This document shows positions 1 through 8,781 of a DNA stretch of 64,000 nt, piece after piece. The notes beneath the pieces are model-generated. The model saw only the letters and a list, made by a program, of their open reading frames with translations. It had not been told where the DNA came from and did not search any database. The DNA comes from Paraglaciecola chathamensis S18K6 (GTDB lineage: Bacteria; Pseudomonadota; Gammaproteobacteria; Enterobacterales; Alteromonadaceae): positions 284,814 through 348,813 of the forward strand of contig BAEM01000033.1 of the NCBI GenBank assembly GCA_000314955.1, in the 5' to 3' direction. Both the position numbers and the translations under genes were made by a program. Numbering within the stretch: the stretch's first letter is position 1; each line of letters opens with the position of its first letter.

Positions 1-408
1 ACTAAAACACCGGTGAAATACGGTATCTGGTGCATGGCCTCTAACATGCTGTTTAACCTGATTTTCGCTATCCCATTCGGATATTTGGGGTTGGCGATAG
101 CAACGAGTTTATCTGCCACTATGAACGCGGGGTTGTTGTACAGCAAACTGCATCGCTTGGGGGTGTATAAAATGTCTTCTGGTACGTTATTTTTTCTCGC
201 CAAAGTATTGATAGCCACTTTAATTATGACCGCAGGGTTACTCTATTATCGCCCTGAGATTGATAGCTGGTTAGGCTGGGCACCCGCTATGCAAATAACA
301 CAGTTAGCTATCATGATTGCAGGCGCAGGTTTGGTGTTTTTGGTCAGTGGTGTAGCGCTAGGAATACGGCCAAAACAGCTACTATCAAAAGCAATTCAGG
401 TAAATTAA
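1..408 (+). CDS. murJ: MurJ lipid II flippase, C-terminal part
   Basis: This is the last 135 codons of MurJ (MviN), the inner-membrane flippase that moves lipid II across the membrane during peptidoglycan synthesis. The frame is open from base 1, so the start lies outside the window. The segment opens with TKTPVKYG, which matches the conserved TPV region of the family, and then shows several hydrophobic stretches consistent with the last membrane helices. It is followed by ribF, ileS and lspA, a common gammaproteobacterial neighbourhood for murJ. The family call comes from the motif plus context, because the amino-terminal two thirds cannot be seen. Confidence 0.85.
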   Translation, partial: TKTPVKYGIWCMASNMLFNLIFAIPFGYLGLAIATSLSATMNAGLLYSKLHRLGVYKMSSGTLFFLAKVLIATLIMTAGLLYYRPEIDSWLGWAPAMQITQLAIMIAGAGLVFLVSGVALGIRPKQLLSKAIQVN

Positions 409-533
409 GCGAACTGCGCTATAACGGGCTGTATCTCTGCGCGTAGTTCGTTATAATCCGTCGCTTTGATTTTAGCCAATAGTATCAGTTTCACGCTAAA
501 AGCTTGGGGAAACTGATGTGAATGAGGAACACA

Positions 534-1460
534 GTGGAATTAGTCCGCGGTTTACATAATCTTCGTGACAGACACCGAGGATGCGTACTGACAATTGGTA
601 AGTTTGATGGAGTGCATTTAGGTCATCAAGCCGTATTAAGTCAGCTGGTGGTAAAGGCTCGTGAACTTGGGCTGCCTGCAACGGTAATGGTTTTTGAACC
701 TCAACCTGAAGAATTATTTACTCCAGACAATGCGCCCGCACGTTTAAGCTTATTACGTGACAAATATGTACAGCTTAAAGCGTTAGGTGTCGACCGGCTA
801 TTGTGCTTAAAGTTTGATAAACGCTTTGCTTCATTTACCGCTGAGCAGTTTGTTGAGCAACTTTTAGTGGAAGATTTAGGCGTACAGTTTTTGGTGGTGG
901 GCGACGACTTTCGCTTCGGCAAGGGGCGAGTCGGAAATTTCGCTATGTTACAAGCGGAAGGTCAAAAGTGCGGATTCAGTGTGGTCAGCACCCAGAGTTT
1001 TCGGTTAGATGATTACCGCATTAGCTCTACAGAAGTACGCAAGGCGTTAAGTGAAGACAATTTTACCTTAGCTGAAAAAATGCTTGGTCGTCCGTTTACG
1101 ATTTCTGGCAAAGTACTGCACGGTGATAAAAAAGGTCGCACAATTGGTTTTCCTACCGCTAACCTATTGCTCAAACGTTGCAATGCCCCCATTAATGGCG
1201 TGTTTGCTGTTCAAGTTGACATAGCGGGTACAATATATAGCGGCGTAGCAAATATAGGCACACGGCCGACGGTAAACGGTCAGCGCTCTCAGTTAGAAGT
1301 GCATATATTTCATTTTACTGGCAATCTTTATGGGCGCTTTATTTCAGTGGCCATAAGAGCAAAATTACGCAACGAAATTAAGTTCGATTCATTCGAGCAG
1401 TTGCATCAACAAATATTACGTGATGCTGAGCAAGCGAAACAACTGCTCGGTGTTGACTGA
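534..1460 (+). CDS. ribF: Bifunctional riboflavin kinase / FAD synthetase
   Basis: RibF phosphorylates riboflavin to FMN and adenylylates FMN to FAD in the cytoplasm. The N-terminal nucleotidyltransferase part shows GKFDGVHLGHQ (near residue 23) and VGDDFRFGKGR. The C-terminal kinase part shows GRTIGFPTANL and GVANIGTRPTV. The length of 308 residues is normal. I chose the GTG at 534 because GAGGA lies 5 bases upstream and the product then begins VELVRGLHNL, as in E. coli RibF; an ATG at 522 would add four residues. A TATAAT hexamer at 452-457 may be the -10 of a promoter, but I see no good -35. Confidence 0.95.
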   Translation: MELVRGLHNLRDRHRGCVLTIGKFDGVHLGHQAVLSQLVVKARELGLPATVMVFEPQPEELFTPDNAPARLSLLRDKYVQLKALGVDRLLCLKFDKRFASFTAEQFVEQLLVEDLGVQFLVVGDDFRFGKGRVGNFAMLQAEGQKCGFSVVSTQSFRLDDYRISSTEVRKALSEDNFTLAEKMLGRPFTISGKVLHGDKKGRTIGFPTANLLLKRCNAPINGVFAVQVDIAGTIYSGVANIGTRPTVNGQRSQLEVHIFHFTGNLYGRFISVAIRAKLRNEIKFDSFEQLHQQILRDAEQAKQLLGVD

Positions 1461-1500
1461 AATTAATGACGAATAACGACGATTTTGGATTTAGCAATCA

Positions 1501-4329
1501 ATGAGTGACTACAAACATACTTTGAATTTGCCTGAGACTGAGTTCCCCATGCGTGGAAACTTGGCTCAGCGTGAGCCTAAAATGCTGCATGACTGGACTA
1601 ACAAAGCGCTGTATCACAAAATTCGCGCGGCGAAAAAAGGCAAAACACCTTTTATATTGCATGACGGTCCTCCGTACGCCAACGGTGATATTCACATTGG
1701 TCATGCGGTAAACAAAATTCTTAAAGATGTGATTGTTAAATCAAAAACGCTATCTGACTTTGATGCGCCATATGTTCCGGGTTGGGATTGTCATGGCCTG
1801 CCAATTGAATTGATGGTTGAGAAGAAAGTCGGTAAACCTGGCAAAAAAGTCACCGCTGCAGAATTTAGACAGAAATGTCGCGAGTATGCTGAAAAGCAAA
1901 TCAACGGGCAGAGAACAGATTTTATTCGTCTAGGTGTACTGGGCGAGTGGGACAAGCCATATAAGACGATGGACTTTGTTTCTGAGGCTAACATTATCCG
2001 TGAGTTGGGTAATGTTGTGCGTTCAGGACATTTGGAAAAAGGCTTCAAACCAGTACATTGGTGTACAGATTGTGGATCTGCGTTAGCTGAGGCTGAGGTA
2101 GAGTACCAAGATAAAGTATCGCCTTCTATTGATGTTCGCTTCAACGTGGCTGATGAAGCCAGCTTTACCGAGCAATTCACTGCAACTGGTGAAGGCTTAG
2201 GTGAAGGTACTATTTCTGTGGTCATTTGGACCACGACCCCTTGGACATTACCGGCAAACCGCGCGATTTCTTTGCACCCAGAATTAGAATACAGCTTAGT
2301 ACAGGTGCAGTCGGATACCGGCTCCGAGCGCTTGGTCGTGGCAACTGACTTGCTTGATGAATGCATAAAGCGTTTTGGCATCGAAAATAGCCAAGTGATG
2401 GGGACTGCGTTAGGTCAAACTCTTGAAAATATGCAAGTGAAGCATCCTTTCTACGATTTTACTGTGCCTCTTATTTTAGGTGAGCATGTAACAACCGATT
2501 CAGGTACAGGGTGTGTACACACCGCCCCAGGCCATGGTGTAGAAGATTTCAACGTTGGTCGTCAATACAATTTAGAAGTGGCGAACCCGGTAGGCGCAAA
2601 CGGTGTTTATCTTGAAAACACACCAATTTTTGCTGGCGAACATGTATTTAAAGCCAATGAGCATGTGGTTGAAGTACTATCAGAGCGCGGTGCTTTAGTG
2701 CATCACTTCAAATATAGTCACAGTTATCCACATTGCTGGCGCCACAAAACACCATTGATTTTCCGTGCCACACCTCAGTGGTTTATCGGCATGGATAAAA
2801 ATGGCTTACGTGAATCGTCAATCAAAGAAATTCATAATACGCAGTGGATCCCTGAATGGGGTGAAAGCCGTATTGAGAGTATGGTTGCGGGACGCCCTGA
2901 CTGGTGTATTTCGCGCCAGCGTACTTGGGGTGTACCAATTGCTTTGTTTGTTCATAAAGACACAGGTGATTTACACCCGAACACGGACGAGCTCATTGAG
3001 CAAGTCGCGCAACGTGTTGAAAGCGAAGGCATTCAAGCATGGTGGGATCTCGAACCACAAGACTTACTCGGTGATGATGCCGATACCTTTGTTAAAGTAC
3101 TAGACACCTTAGATGTATGGTTTGACTCAGGCGTCAGTCATTATTTTGTAGTAGACAAGCGCGACGATATTCCAGCGTCTGCTGATTTGTATTTAGAAGG
3201 CTCAGATCAACATCGTGGTTGGTTTATGTCGTCGCTAATGACCTCTGTGGCCACTAAAGGCCATGCACCTTACAAGCAAGTGCTTACTCATGGCTTCACC
3301 GTTGATGGTAAAGGCAAGAAAATGTCTAAATCGTTGGGTAATACGATTGCGCCTCAGCAGGTGACTAACAAGCTGGGTGCAGATATTTTGCGTTTGTGGG
3401 TGGCATCGACTGATTATCGTAGTGAAATTGCGGTATCTGATGAAATTCTTAAGCGTTCAGCCGATGCGTATCGTCGAATTCGCAACACATCGCGCTTTTT
3501 ACTGGCGAACTTAAATGGGTTTAACCCGAAAACGGATCTGGTGCCATTTGAAGAAATGGTTGAGCTAGACAAATGGGCTGTCAGCCGTGCCCATGCTATT
3601 CAAGCTGAGATTGTTAAGGCTTATGAAGCGTACGATCTATTAGTTGTTACTCAAAAGCTGATGCAATTTTGTTCGATAGAAATGGGTAGCTTCTATCTTG
3701 ATATCATCAAGGATCGCCAATACACAGCCAAAAGTGACAGTCACGCTCGTCGTTCATGTCAATCAGCTCTTTATCATATTGTTGAAGCACTTGTGCGCTG
3801 GATGGCGCCAATTACTAGCTTCACTGCACAAGAGATCTGGCAAGAGATGCCTTGGCAAGAAGAAGAGTTCGTATTTACCGGCACTTGGTATACAGGGCTT
3901 TCGGCTCAATCGCAGAATACCCAATTCAATGATGCATTTTGGCAGCAAGTATTAGCGGTTAAAGACGAAGTTAACCGTAGAATCGAGCTTGCCCGTAAAG
4001 AAGGTACTATCGGCGGATCGCTCGAAGCAGAAGTGAAAATTTATGCGACACCTGAACTTGCTGACTTGCTTGCTAAGTTAAAGGATGAAGCGCGCTTCGT
4101 ATTTATTACCTCGTCTGCGTCAGTTGAATCGCTTGAAAGCAAACCTGCTGATGCCACAGAAACAGAAGTGCCTGGTCTGTGGCTGCATATAAGTGCGTCA
4201 GAAGGTGAGAAATGCGCTCGCTGCTGGCATCACCGTGAAGATGTAGGAACCAACGAAGCACACCCTGAATTATGCCAACGTTGTGTAACCAATGTCGACG
4301 GTGAAGGTGAAACACGCGCCTATGCTTAA
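1501..4329 (+). CDS. ileS: Isoleucyl-tRNA synthetase
   Basis: This class I synthetase charges tRNA-Ile and edits misactivated valine. The HIGH motif is intact at residues 65-68 (HIGH) and the KMSKS loop at 607-611. The editing domain lies between them ([10 protein letters not shown] region), and the C-terminal zinc-binding segment shows CARCWH followed by CQRC. At 942 residues it is the usual bacterial length. It overlaps lspA by 8 bases, so the two genes are probably translationally coupled. The order ribF-ileS-lspA-fkpB-ispH is the same as in E. coli. Confidence 0.98.
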   Translation: MSDYKHTLNLPETEFPMRGNLAQREPKMLHDWTNKALYHKIRAAKKGKTPFILHDGPPYANGDIHIGHAVNKILKDVIVKSKTLSDFDAPYVPGWDCHGLPIELMVEKKVGKPGKKVTAAEFRQKCREYAEKQINGQRTDFIRLGVLGEWDKPYKTMDFVSEANIIRELGNVVRSGHLEKGFKPVHWCTDCGSALAEAEVEYQDKVSPSIDVRFNVADEASFTEQFTATGEGLGEGTISVVIWTTTPWTLPANRAISLHPELEYSLVQVQSDTGSERLVVATDLLDECIKRFGIENSQVMGTALGQTLENMQVKHPFYDFTVPLILGEHVTTDSGTGCVHTAPGHGVEDFNVGRQYNLEVANPVGANGVYLENTPIFAGEHVFKANEHVVEVLSERGALVHHFKYSHSYPHCWRHKTPLIFRATPQWFIGMDKNGLRESSIKEIHNTQWIPEWGESRIESMVAGRPDWCISRQRTWGVPIALFVHKDTGDLHPNTDELIEQVAQRVESEGIQAWWDLEPQDLLGDDADTFVKVLDTLDVWFDSGVSHYFVVDKRDDIPASADLYLEGSDQHRGWFMSSLMTSVATKGHAPYKQVLTHGFTVDGKGKKMSKSLGNTIAPQQVTNKLGADILRLWVASTDYRSEIAVSDEILKRSADAYRRIRNTSRFLLANLNGFNPKTDLVPFEEMVELDKWAVSRAHAIQAEIVKAYEAYDLLVVTQKLMQFCSIEMGSFYLDIIKDRQYTAKSDSHARRSCQSALYHIVEALVRWMAPITSFTAQEIWQEMPWQEEEFVFTGTWYTGLSAQSQNTQFNDAFWQQVLAVKDEVNRRIELARKEGTIGGSLEAEVKIYATPELADLLAKLKDEARFVFITSSASVESLESKPADATETEVPGLWLHISASEGEKCARCWHHREDVGTNEAHPELCQRCVTNVDGEGETRAYA

Positions 4330-4816
4330 TTTATTTAGACAAAGTGGCCTGCGCTTTCTGTGGTTAGCCGTAGTGGTGTTTATCATCGATCAGGTTACTA
4401 AGCACTGGATCGTAGCGAATTTAGAGCCGTACCAAGCTATTCAGTACACCTCTTTTTTCAACCTGACCCATGTTTATAATTATGGTGCGGCATTTAGCTT
4501 TTTAAGCGATGCTGGCGGTTGGCAGCGCTGGTTATTTACCGGTATTGCCATTGCAGTATGTGGCTTGGTGACGTGGTGGTTGAAAGAGACCACTCGCCAG
4601 CAAGTGATGTTACCCGTGGCATTTTGTTTGATTATTGGCGGTGCCCTCGGCAATGTGTTTGATCGCTTGATGCATGGTTTCGTTATCGATTTCTTAGTGC
4701 TTTACTATCAAGATTGGTACTGGCCTGCATTTAACGTGGCTGACAGTGCAATCTGTTTAGGGGCCTTTTTGTTAGTAATAGATATGTTCAAAAATAAGGA
4801 CAATGTAAATGAGTGA
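4322..4816 (+). CDS. lspA: Lipoprotein signal peptidase II
   Basis: LspA is the inner-membrane aspartyl protease that cleaves prolipoproteins before the lipidated cysteine. The protein has about four membrane helices. The two catalytic aspartates are visible in [15 protein letters not shown] and FNVADSAI. With the ATG at 4322 it has 164 residues, the same size as the E. coli enzyme. A longer frame from 4292 would lie inside ileS and has no support. The gene overlaps ileS at its start and fkpB at its end by 8 bases each. Confidence 0.97.
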   Translation: MLNLFRQSGLRFLWLAVVVFIIDQVTKHWIVANLEPYQAIQYTSFFNLTHVYNYGAAFSFLSDAGGWQRWLFTGIAIAVCGLVTWWLKETTRQQVMLPVAFCLIIGGALGNVFDRLMHGFVIDFLVLYYQDWYWPAFNVADSAICLGAFLLVIDMFKNKDNVNE

Positions 4817-5252
4817 TTCATCTGGGGTCATTACCGACAACAGTGAAGTGGTATTACACTTTGATTTGAAATTATCTGATGGCTCAGCGGCCGACAGCAC
4901 GCGGGTTAACAATAAGCCTGCTAAGTTGGTTATAGGGGACGGAAATTTAACCCCAGGGTTCGAAAGCTGCTTATTGGGATTAGTGGCGGGCGACAAAAAG
5001 TCGTTCACGCTTGAGCCTCAAGATGCGTTCGGATTTCCGAATCCCGATAATATTTATCACCTTGATCGCAATAAATTCAGTGGTGAAACGCCAGCAGAAG
5101 AGGGCATGATTATGACCTTTTCTCAACCTGATGGTAGTGAGTTACCCGGTATAGTACGTTCAGTTGCTGGTGCATCCGTGACGGTGGATTTCAATCATCC
5201 TTTAGCTGGGCAAACGATTACATTTGACGTTGAAATTATTTCCGTCGTGTAA
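4809..5252 (+). CDS. fkpB: FKBP-type peptidyl-prolyl isomerase FkpB (SlpA)
   Basis: This is a 147-residue SlyD-like FKBP prolyl isomerase and chaperone, cytoplasmic, without the histidine-rich tail of SlyD. The FKBP core is seen in VVLHFDLKLSDG, LTPGFESCLLGL and the terminal DFNHPLAGQTITFDVEI, with the insert-in-flap region between them. Length and position between lspA and ispH match E. coli fkpB. The start overlaps lspA by 8 bases. Confidence 0.93.
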   Translation: MSDSSGVITDNSEVVLHFDLKLSDGSAADSTRVNNKPAKLVIGDGNLTPGFESCLLGLVAGDKKSFTLEPQDAFGFPNPDNIYHLDRNKFSGETPAEEGMIMTFSQPDGSELPGIVRSVAGASVTVDFNHPLAGQTITFDVEIISVV

Positions 5253-5296
5253 TTTACATCCCCCTTTTTGAGTAAACGTTAACCCTAGGAAACATT

Positions 5297-6241
5297 ATGC
5301 AAATTCATTTGGCTAACCCACGAGGCTTTTGTGCCGGCGTAGACCGAGCCATTACGATTGTCGAACGTGCTTTGGAAATTTTCTCACCGCCTATTTATGT
5401 GCGTCACGAAGTGGTGCACAACAAATTTGTGGTGGATGGACTTAAAGAGCGCGGGGCTGTTTTTGTAGATGAGTTAGTGGAAGTGCCAGATGACAGCATA
5501 GTGATTTTCTCGGCTCATGGTGTATCACAAGCCGTGCGTAATGAAGCGAGCTCACGCGGTTTGAAGGTATTTGATGCAACCTGCCCATTAGTTACCAAGG
5601 TTCATATGGAAGTGATGCGTGCCAGTTCAAAAGGCACCGAATGCGTTCTTATTGGTCATCAAGGTCACCCTGAAGTAGAAGGCACCATGGGCCAATATGA
5701 TAACCAAGATGGCGGCATTTACTTGGTTGAGTCGGTTGATGACGTTGCTAAGCTAGTGGTGAAAAACCCATCCGCGCTGTATTACTGTAGCCAAACTACC
5801 TTGTCTGTTGATGATACGGCTGATGTGATTGATGCGTTGCGCGCAAAATTCCCTGCGATTGAAGGGCCACGTAAAGATGATATTTGCTACGCAACGCAAA
5901 ACCGCCAAGATTCGGTGCGTGAACTGTCAGCCGATTGTGATGTGTTGCTTGTGGTTGGGGCACAAAACAGCTCTAACTCTAATCGACTACGTGAACTGGC
6001 TGAAAAAATCGGCGCAAAAGCACACTTGATTGCCGATGCTGATTGTATTCAAAAAGAATGGTTAGTCGATGCTAAGCACATTGGTGTTACCGCGGGAGCG
6101 TCTGCGCCTGAAGTGCTAGTACAAGGGGTGGTTGATCGCCTGAAACTTTGGGGGGCTAGCAGTGCCACTGAACGTGCGGGCCGCCTCGAAAATATCGAGT
6201 TTGCCGTACCAAAAGAATTACGAGTTAAACAAGTAAGCTAA
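5297..6241 (+). CDS. ispH: 4-hydroxy-3-methylbut-2-enyl diphosphate reductase
   Basis: IspH is the iron-sulfur enzyme that performs the last step of the MEP isoprenoid pathway, giving IPP and DMAPP. The three cluster-binding cysteines appear in [22 protein letters not shown] and [11 protein letters not shown]. The EGTMGQ and [10 protein letters not shown] motifs of the substrate pocket are also present. The 314 residues match the family. It is the last gene of the ribF-ispH group. The other MEP gene here is ispG at 57875. Confidence 0.97.
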   Translation: MQIHLANPRGFCAGVDRAITIVERALEIFSPPIYVRHEVVHNKFVVDGLKERGAVFVDELVEVPDDSIVIFSAHGVSQAVRNEASSRGLKVFDATCPLVTKVHMEVMRASSKGTECVLIGHQGHPEVEGTMGQYDNQDGGIYLVESVDDVAKLVVKNPSALYYCSQTTLSVDDTADVIDALRAKFPAIEGPRKDDICYATQNRQDSVRELSADCDVLLVVGAQNSSNSNRLRELAEKIGAKAHLIADADCIQKEWLVDAKHIGVTAGASAPEVLVQGVVDRLKLWGASSATERAGRLENIEFAVPKELRVKQVS

Positions 6242-6660
6242 TATCTTTAGTTGAACATAGTTGCTGGGGGCATTCTGGTGTGCTCAGTAGCTTATGTTTG
6301 TTATCGCTCATGCTTGGTATTCATCTGTGGAATTAACGATGGTTTTGAGCCTATAACGAATTCTGTGTAACTGCCATTGCGTATTTTTTACAGCGTTAAT
6401 TCTTATCATTTTCCGTTATTCCGTCATTGCACAATAACCTCCTTTGTTCCTTTTTTATTCATCTGAACCATCTGTTCTTGCCCCCTAGGCCACGCCACGT
6501 TTTAGCCCTTTAGCAAATATACCTATAGTCTAAAGTCGATAACTAAACTTCACCTGCATTGCGCTAAGCTTCAATATCACTATTTCGTTCGTGGTTAGCG
6601 TTTATCAAAACAACTATATCTACTTTCCATCAAGCGGCAGGTCCATCATCACCAAGGAGG
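6242..6660. other. Intergenic region between ispH and pilV
   Basis: This 419-base AT-rich stretch has no ORF I would defend on either strand and no clear intrinsic terminator. It must hold the promoter for the pil operon, but no hexamer pair stands out. The only strong signal is AAGGAGG at 6654-6660, directly before the pilV start. A frame opening at a GTG at 6591 runs into pilV out of frame and looks spurious. Confidence 0.5.
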
Positions 6661-7257
6661 ATGAACGGGGTGGGCATGGTCGAAATATTAGTCACCTTGT
6701 TTATTTTAACGGTGGGCTTACTTGGCGTGGCCTCTTTGCAATTTGTCAGTGCTTTTTCAAACGCGGATGCGTTACATCGTAGCCAAGCTGTTTTAGTGGC
6801 TCAGCAGTTCAGTGAGCGCTTACGCGCTGCCGCCGAGCCGTCTGCACTGGGACTTGGGCTGGTGGTTGATAATCAATATTTCGTTCAAGACGCATACAAT
6901 TTCGCTGGTCTTTCTTGTGATTCAGGGGGCTCCCCGTACGAGTGCTTTTGCTTAGCTTTACCTGCTTCTTTACCAAACTGTCAACAAAACCAATGCTCTA
7001 GTGCTCAATTTGCTCAATTTGACGCTTATGAGGTTTCCTGTGCGGTTACTGCCGCTGCGCCTAGTTTATCGGTTTCTTTATCCTGTGATGACAACAATAC
7101 ATTGGACGCAGATAGTTGCAGTGCGGGATCACGTCATCAAATTATGGTGGCGTGGCCGGTTGAAAGCTGGCAAAACCAAGAACGTATTTTAAATGTTGAA
7201 TGTAATGCGAATCAGAGTATTGCCCACGACTGCGTCACCTTGGATTTAACCTTGTAA
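6661..7257 (+). CDS. pilV: Type IV pilus minor pilin PilV
   Basis: This is a minor (pseudo)pilin of about 198 residues. The N-terminus MNGVGMVEILVTLFIL fits the prepilin pattern: a very short leader ending in Gly3, then the hydrophobic helix with Glu at +5. GVGMVE is typical of PilV rather than PilE. The rest is Cys-rich and globular. It is the first gene of pilV-pilW-pilX-pilY1-pilE, and its stop overlaps the pilW start by one base (TAATG). The start is slightly odd: a perfect AAGGAGG abuts the ATG with no spacer, so the real initiation codon is uncertain, but no better in-frame one exists upstream. Confidence 0.85.
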   Translation: MNGVGMVEILVTLFILTVGLLGVASLQFVSAFSNADALHRSQAVLVAQQFSERLRAAAEPSALGLGLVVDNQYFVQDAYNFAGLSCDSGGSPYECFCLALPASLPNCQQNQCSSAQFAQFDAYEVSCAVTAAAPSLSVSLSCDDNNTLDADSCSAGSRHQIMVAWPVESWQNQERILNVECNANQSIAHDCVTLDLTL

Positions 7258-8135
7258 TGCAAAGTAACGCCACCTTCAAGCAATCACAGGCAGGGTTCAG
7301 TCTTATTGAATTGATGATCGCTTTGGCCTTGGGCTTGGTGATTTCTGGTGCTGTGATTCAAGTGATGGTCAGTTCAAGGGTGACTCAAGGTGTTAATCAA
7401 GCTGTGACGTCAGTACAGGAAAATGGCCGCTTTGTGATCAGTCGCCTGCGCCAAGAAATGCTCATGGCAGGACGCTCTGATTTACTCGACAGCAACCTTA
7501 GTAATGCTGTTGACGTGATTGAGGAGGCAAGCTTTGTGCAAAATCGACCTGTTTTATTGCCGGGCGATTTAACCACTATGCCGTTGCTTGGCACAACGCA
7601 AGGCAGCGCCGGGGCGAATGACAACTTAGTTATTGGATTTCAAGGCAGTATGGATTGCAGAGGTAACCGTTTGGGTTATGCACAAGATGAAGAGTTTTAC
7701 GTGGTGAATCATTACTTTGTACAAAATAACGCTCTACGTTGTCGAGGCTTTGACGGGCGAGTACTGCGGGGAACGTTAGCGAGCAACCCGCTTGTAGACA
7801 ACAGCGCAGAAATCATTCTGGATGATGTGTTTAGCTTTCAAGCGCTTTACGGGGTTACGAATAACGCGTTCTCTGGTGATAATTCGGGTCGTCCCATTCG
7901 TTATGTCCGTGCTGATGAACTCGGAGTCTTATTGACCAGCGGGAGTCAGGTTGTTGCCTTGCGTTTAGCGGTGCTCTTGCGCGGGGAAGGGGAAGCACAA
8001 GTCAGTACTCAGAAAAGCTACAAGTTATTAAATGAAGCCGTAATTACACCCAGTGGAACAGGCTTATTTAAGCCATTTGAAACCACGATAACGCTGCGAA
8101 ATGTTAAAAATCTTATGCGAAGTAGAAAATTATGA
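7257..8135 (+). CDS. pilW: Type IV pilus minor pilin PilW
   Basis: PilW is a large minor pilin that, with PilV, PilX, FimU and PilE, is thought to prime pilus assembly and place PilY1 at the tip. The prepilin signature QAGFSLIELMIALALG is near residue 12, with Glu at +5 after the cleavage glycine. The 292-residue length is typical. It overlaps pilV by 1 base and pilX by 4 bases (ATGA), which points to coupled translation. Confidence 0.9.
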   Translation: MQSNATFKQSQAGFSLIELMIALALGLVISGAVIQVMVSSRVTQGVNQAVTSVQENGRFVISRLRQEMLMAGRSDLLDSNLSNAVDVIEEASFVQNRPVLLPGDLTTMPLLGTTQGSAGANDNLVIGFQGSMDCRGNRLGYAQDEEFYVVNHYFVQNNALRCRGFDGRVLRGTLASNPLVDNSAEIILDDVFSFQALYGVTNNAFSGDNSGRPIRYVRADELGVLLTSGSQVVALRLAVLLRGEGEAQVSTQKSYKLLNEAVITPSGTGLFKPFETTITLRNVKNLMRSRKL

Positions 8136-8770
8136 AGAGTAAATACTCATTTGCGCACGCTAGTCAGCTAGGCAATCAGCGAAGCTGTCAGAGACTTAAT
8201 CAGCGAAGCAAGCAACAGGGATTGGTTATGGTTTTTGCGTTGCTGGTACTGGTTAGTCTGACTGTGCTGGGGATAGCATCTGTGTCTAGCGGACTATTGC
8301 AAAATAAAATGGCGGTGTCGTTGCAAACCCAAACCCTCGCGTTTGATGCAGCAGAGGCGGCCATTGCGGGCGTGGTATTTGAATCTGAAGATAGCACTGT
8401 GATAAGCGATTTGGTGATGATAGACCCGTTAACCCAAGCACGACAAAACGACGCGCTAGACATGCAAAACGAAGCTTTGCGTTGCCAAGATAACGAGAGT
8501 TGGATCAACCGACGTGTTACCAGTGCAGGGCTTTCAATCGGCGCACAACATCTAGAGCAGGGGCATTATGATACAAGCCCAGCTATCGATAGCTGGTCAC
8601 GCACCGCCTATGTGCGCGAGCAGGCATGTTTAGGATCAAGTAACGTGATCAGTGGCAGCCATATTACCTGTCATGTTTTTGTTATTAAGGGATGCGGCCA
8701 AATGGAAGGTCGCCGCTCGATTGTCGCCAACAGTTTAACTGCCGCCGTCTTGGCGCCAGCATCACAATAA
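8132..8770 (+). CDS. pilX: Type IV pilus minor pilin PilX
   Basis: The protein has 212 residues. A basic leader of about 30 residues ends in QQG and is followed by the hydrophobic helix LVMVFALLVLVSLTVLGIAS and then AAEAAIAG, a pattern typical of PilX. As in many PilX proteins, the Glu at +5 of ordinary pilins is absent. It lies between pilW (4-base overlap) and pilY1. The leader is longer than usual, so a later start is possible. Confidence 0.82.
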   Translation: MKSKYSFAHASQLGNQRSCQRLNQRSKQQGLVMVFALLVLVSLTVLGIASVSSGLLQNKMAVSLQTQTLAFDAAEAAIAGVVFESEDSTVISDLVMIDPLTQARQNDALDMQNEALRCQDNESWINRRVTSAGLSIGAQHLEQGHYDTSPAIDSWSRTAYVREQACLGSSNVISGSHITCHVFVIKGCGQMEGRRSIVANSLTAAVLAPASQ

Positions 8771-8781
8771 TCGGAGGCATT

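Noticed and set aside
1791..2381. 196-codon minus-strand frame inside ileS
   Set aside because: It is the antisense shadow of a highly conserved synthetase gene, with no SD and a low-complexity composition.
6591..6782. 63-codon plus-strand frame over the pilV start
   Set aside because: It runs out of frame through the PilV signal region and has no family resemblance.
8692..8781. N-terminal extension of pilY1 from 8692
   Set aside because: It overlaps pilX, lacks an SD, and the ATG at 8782 gives a normal signal peptide after CGGAGG.
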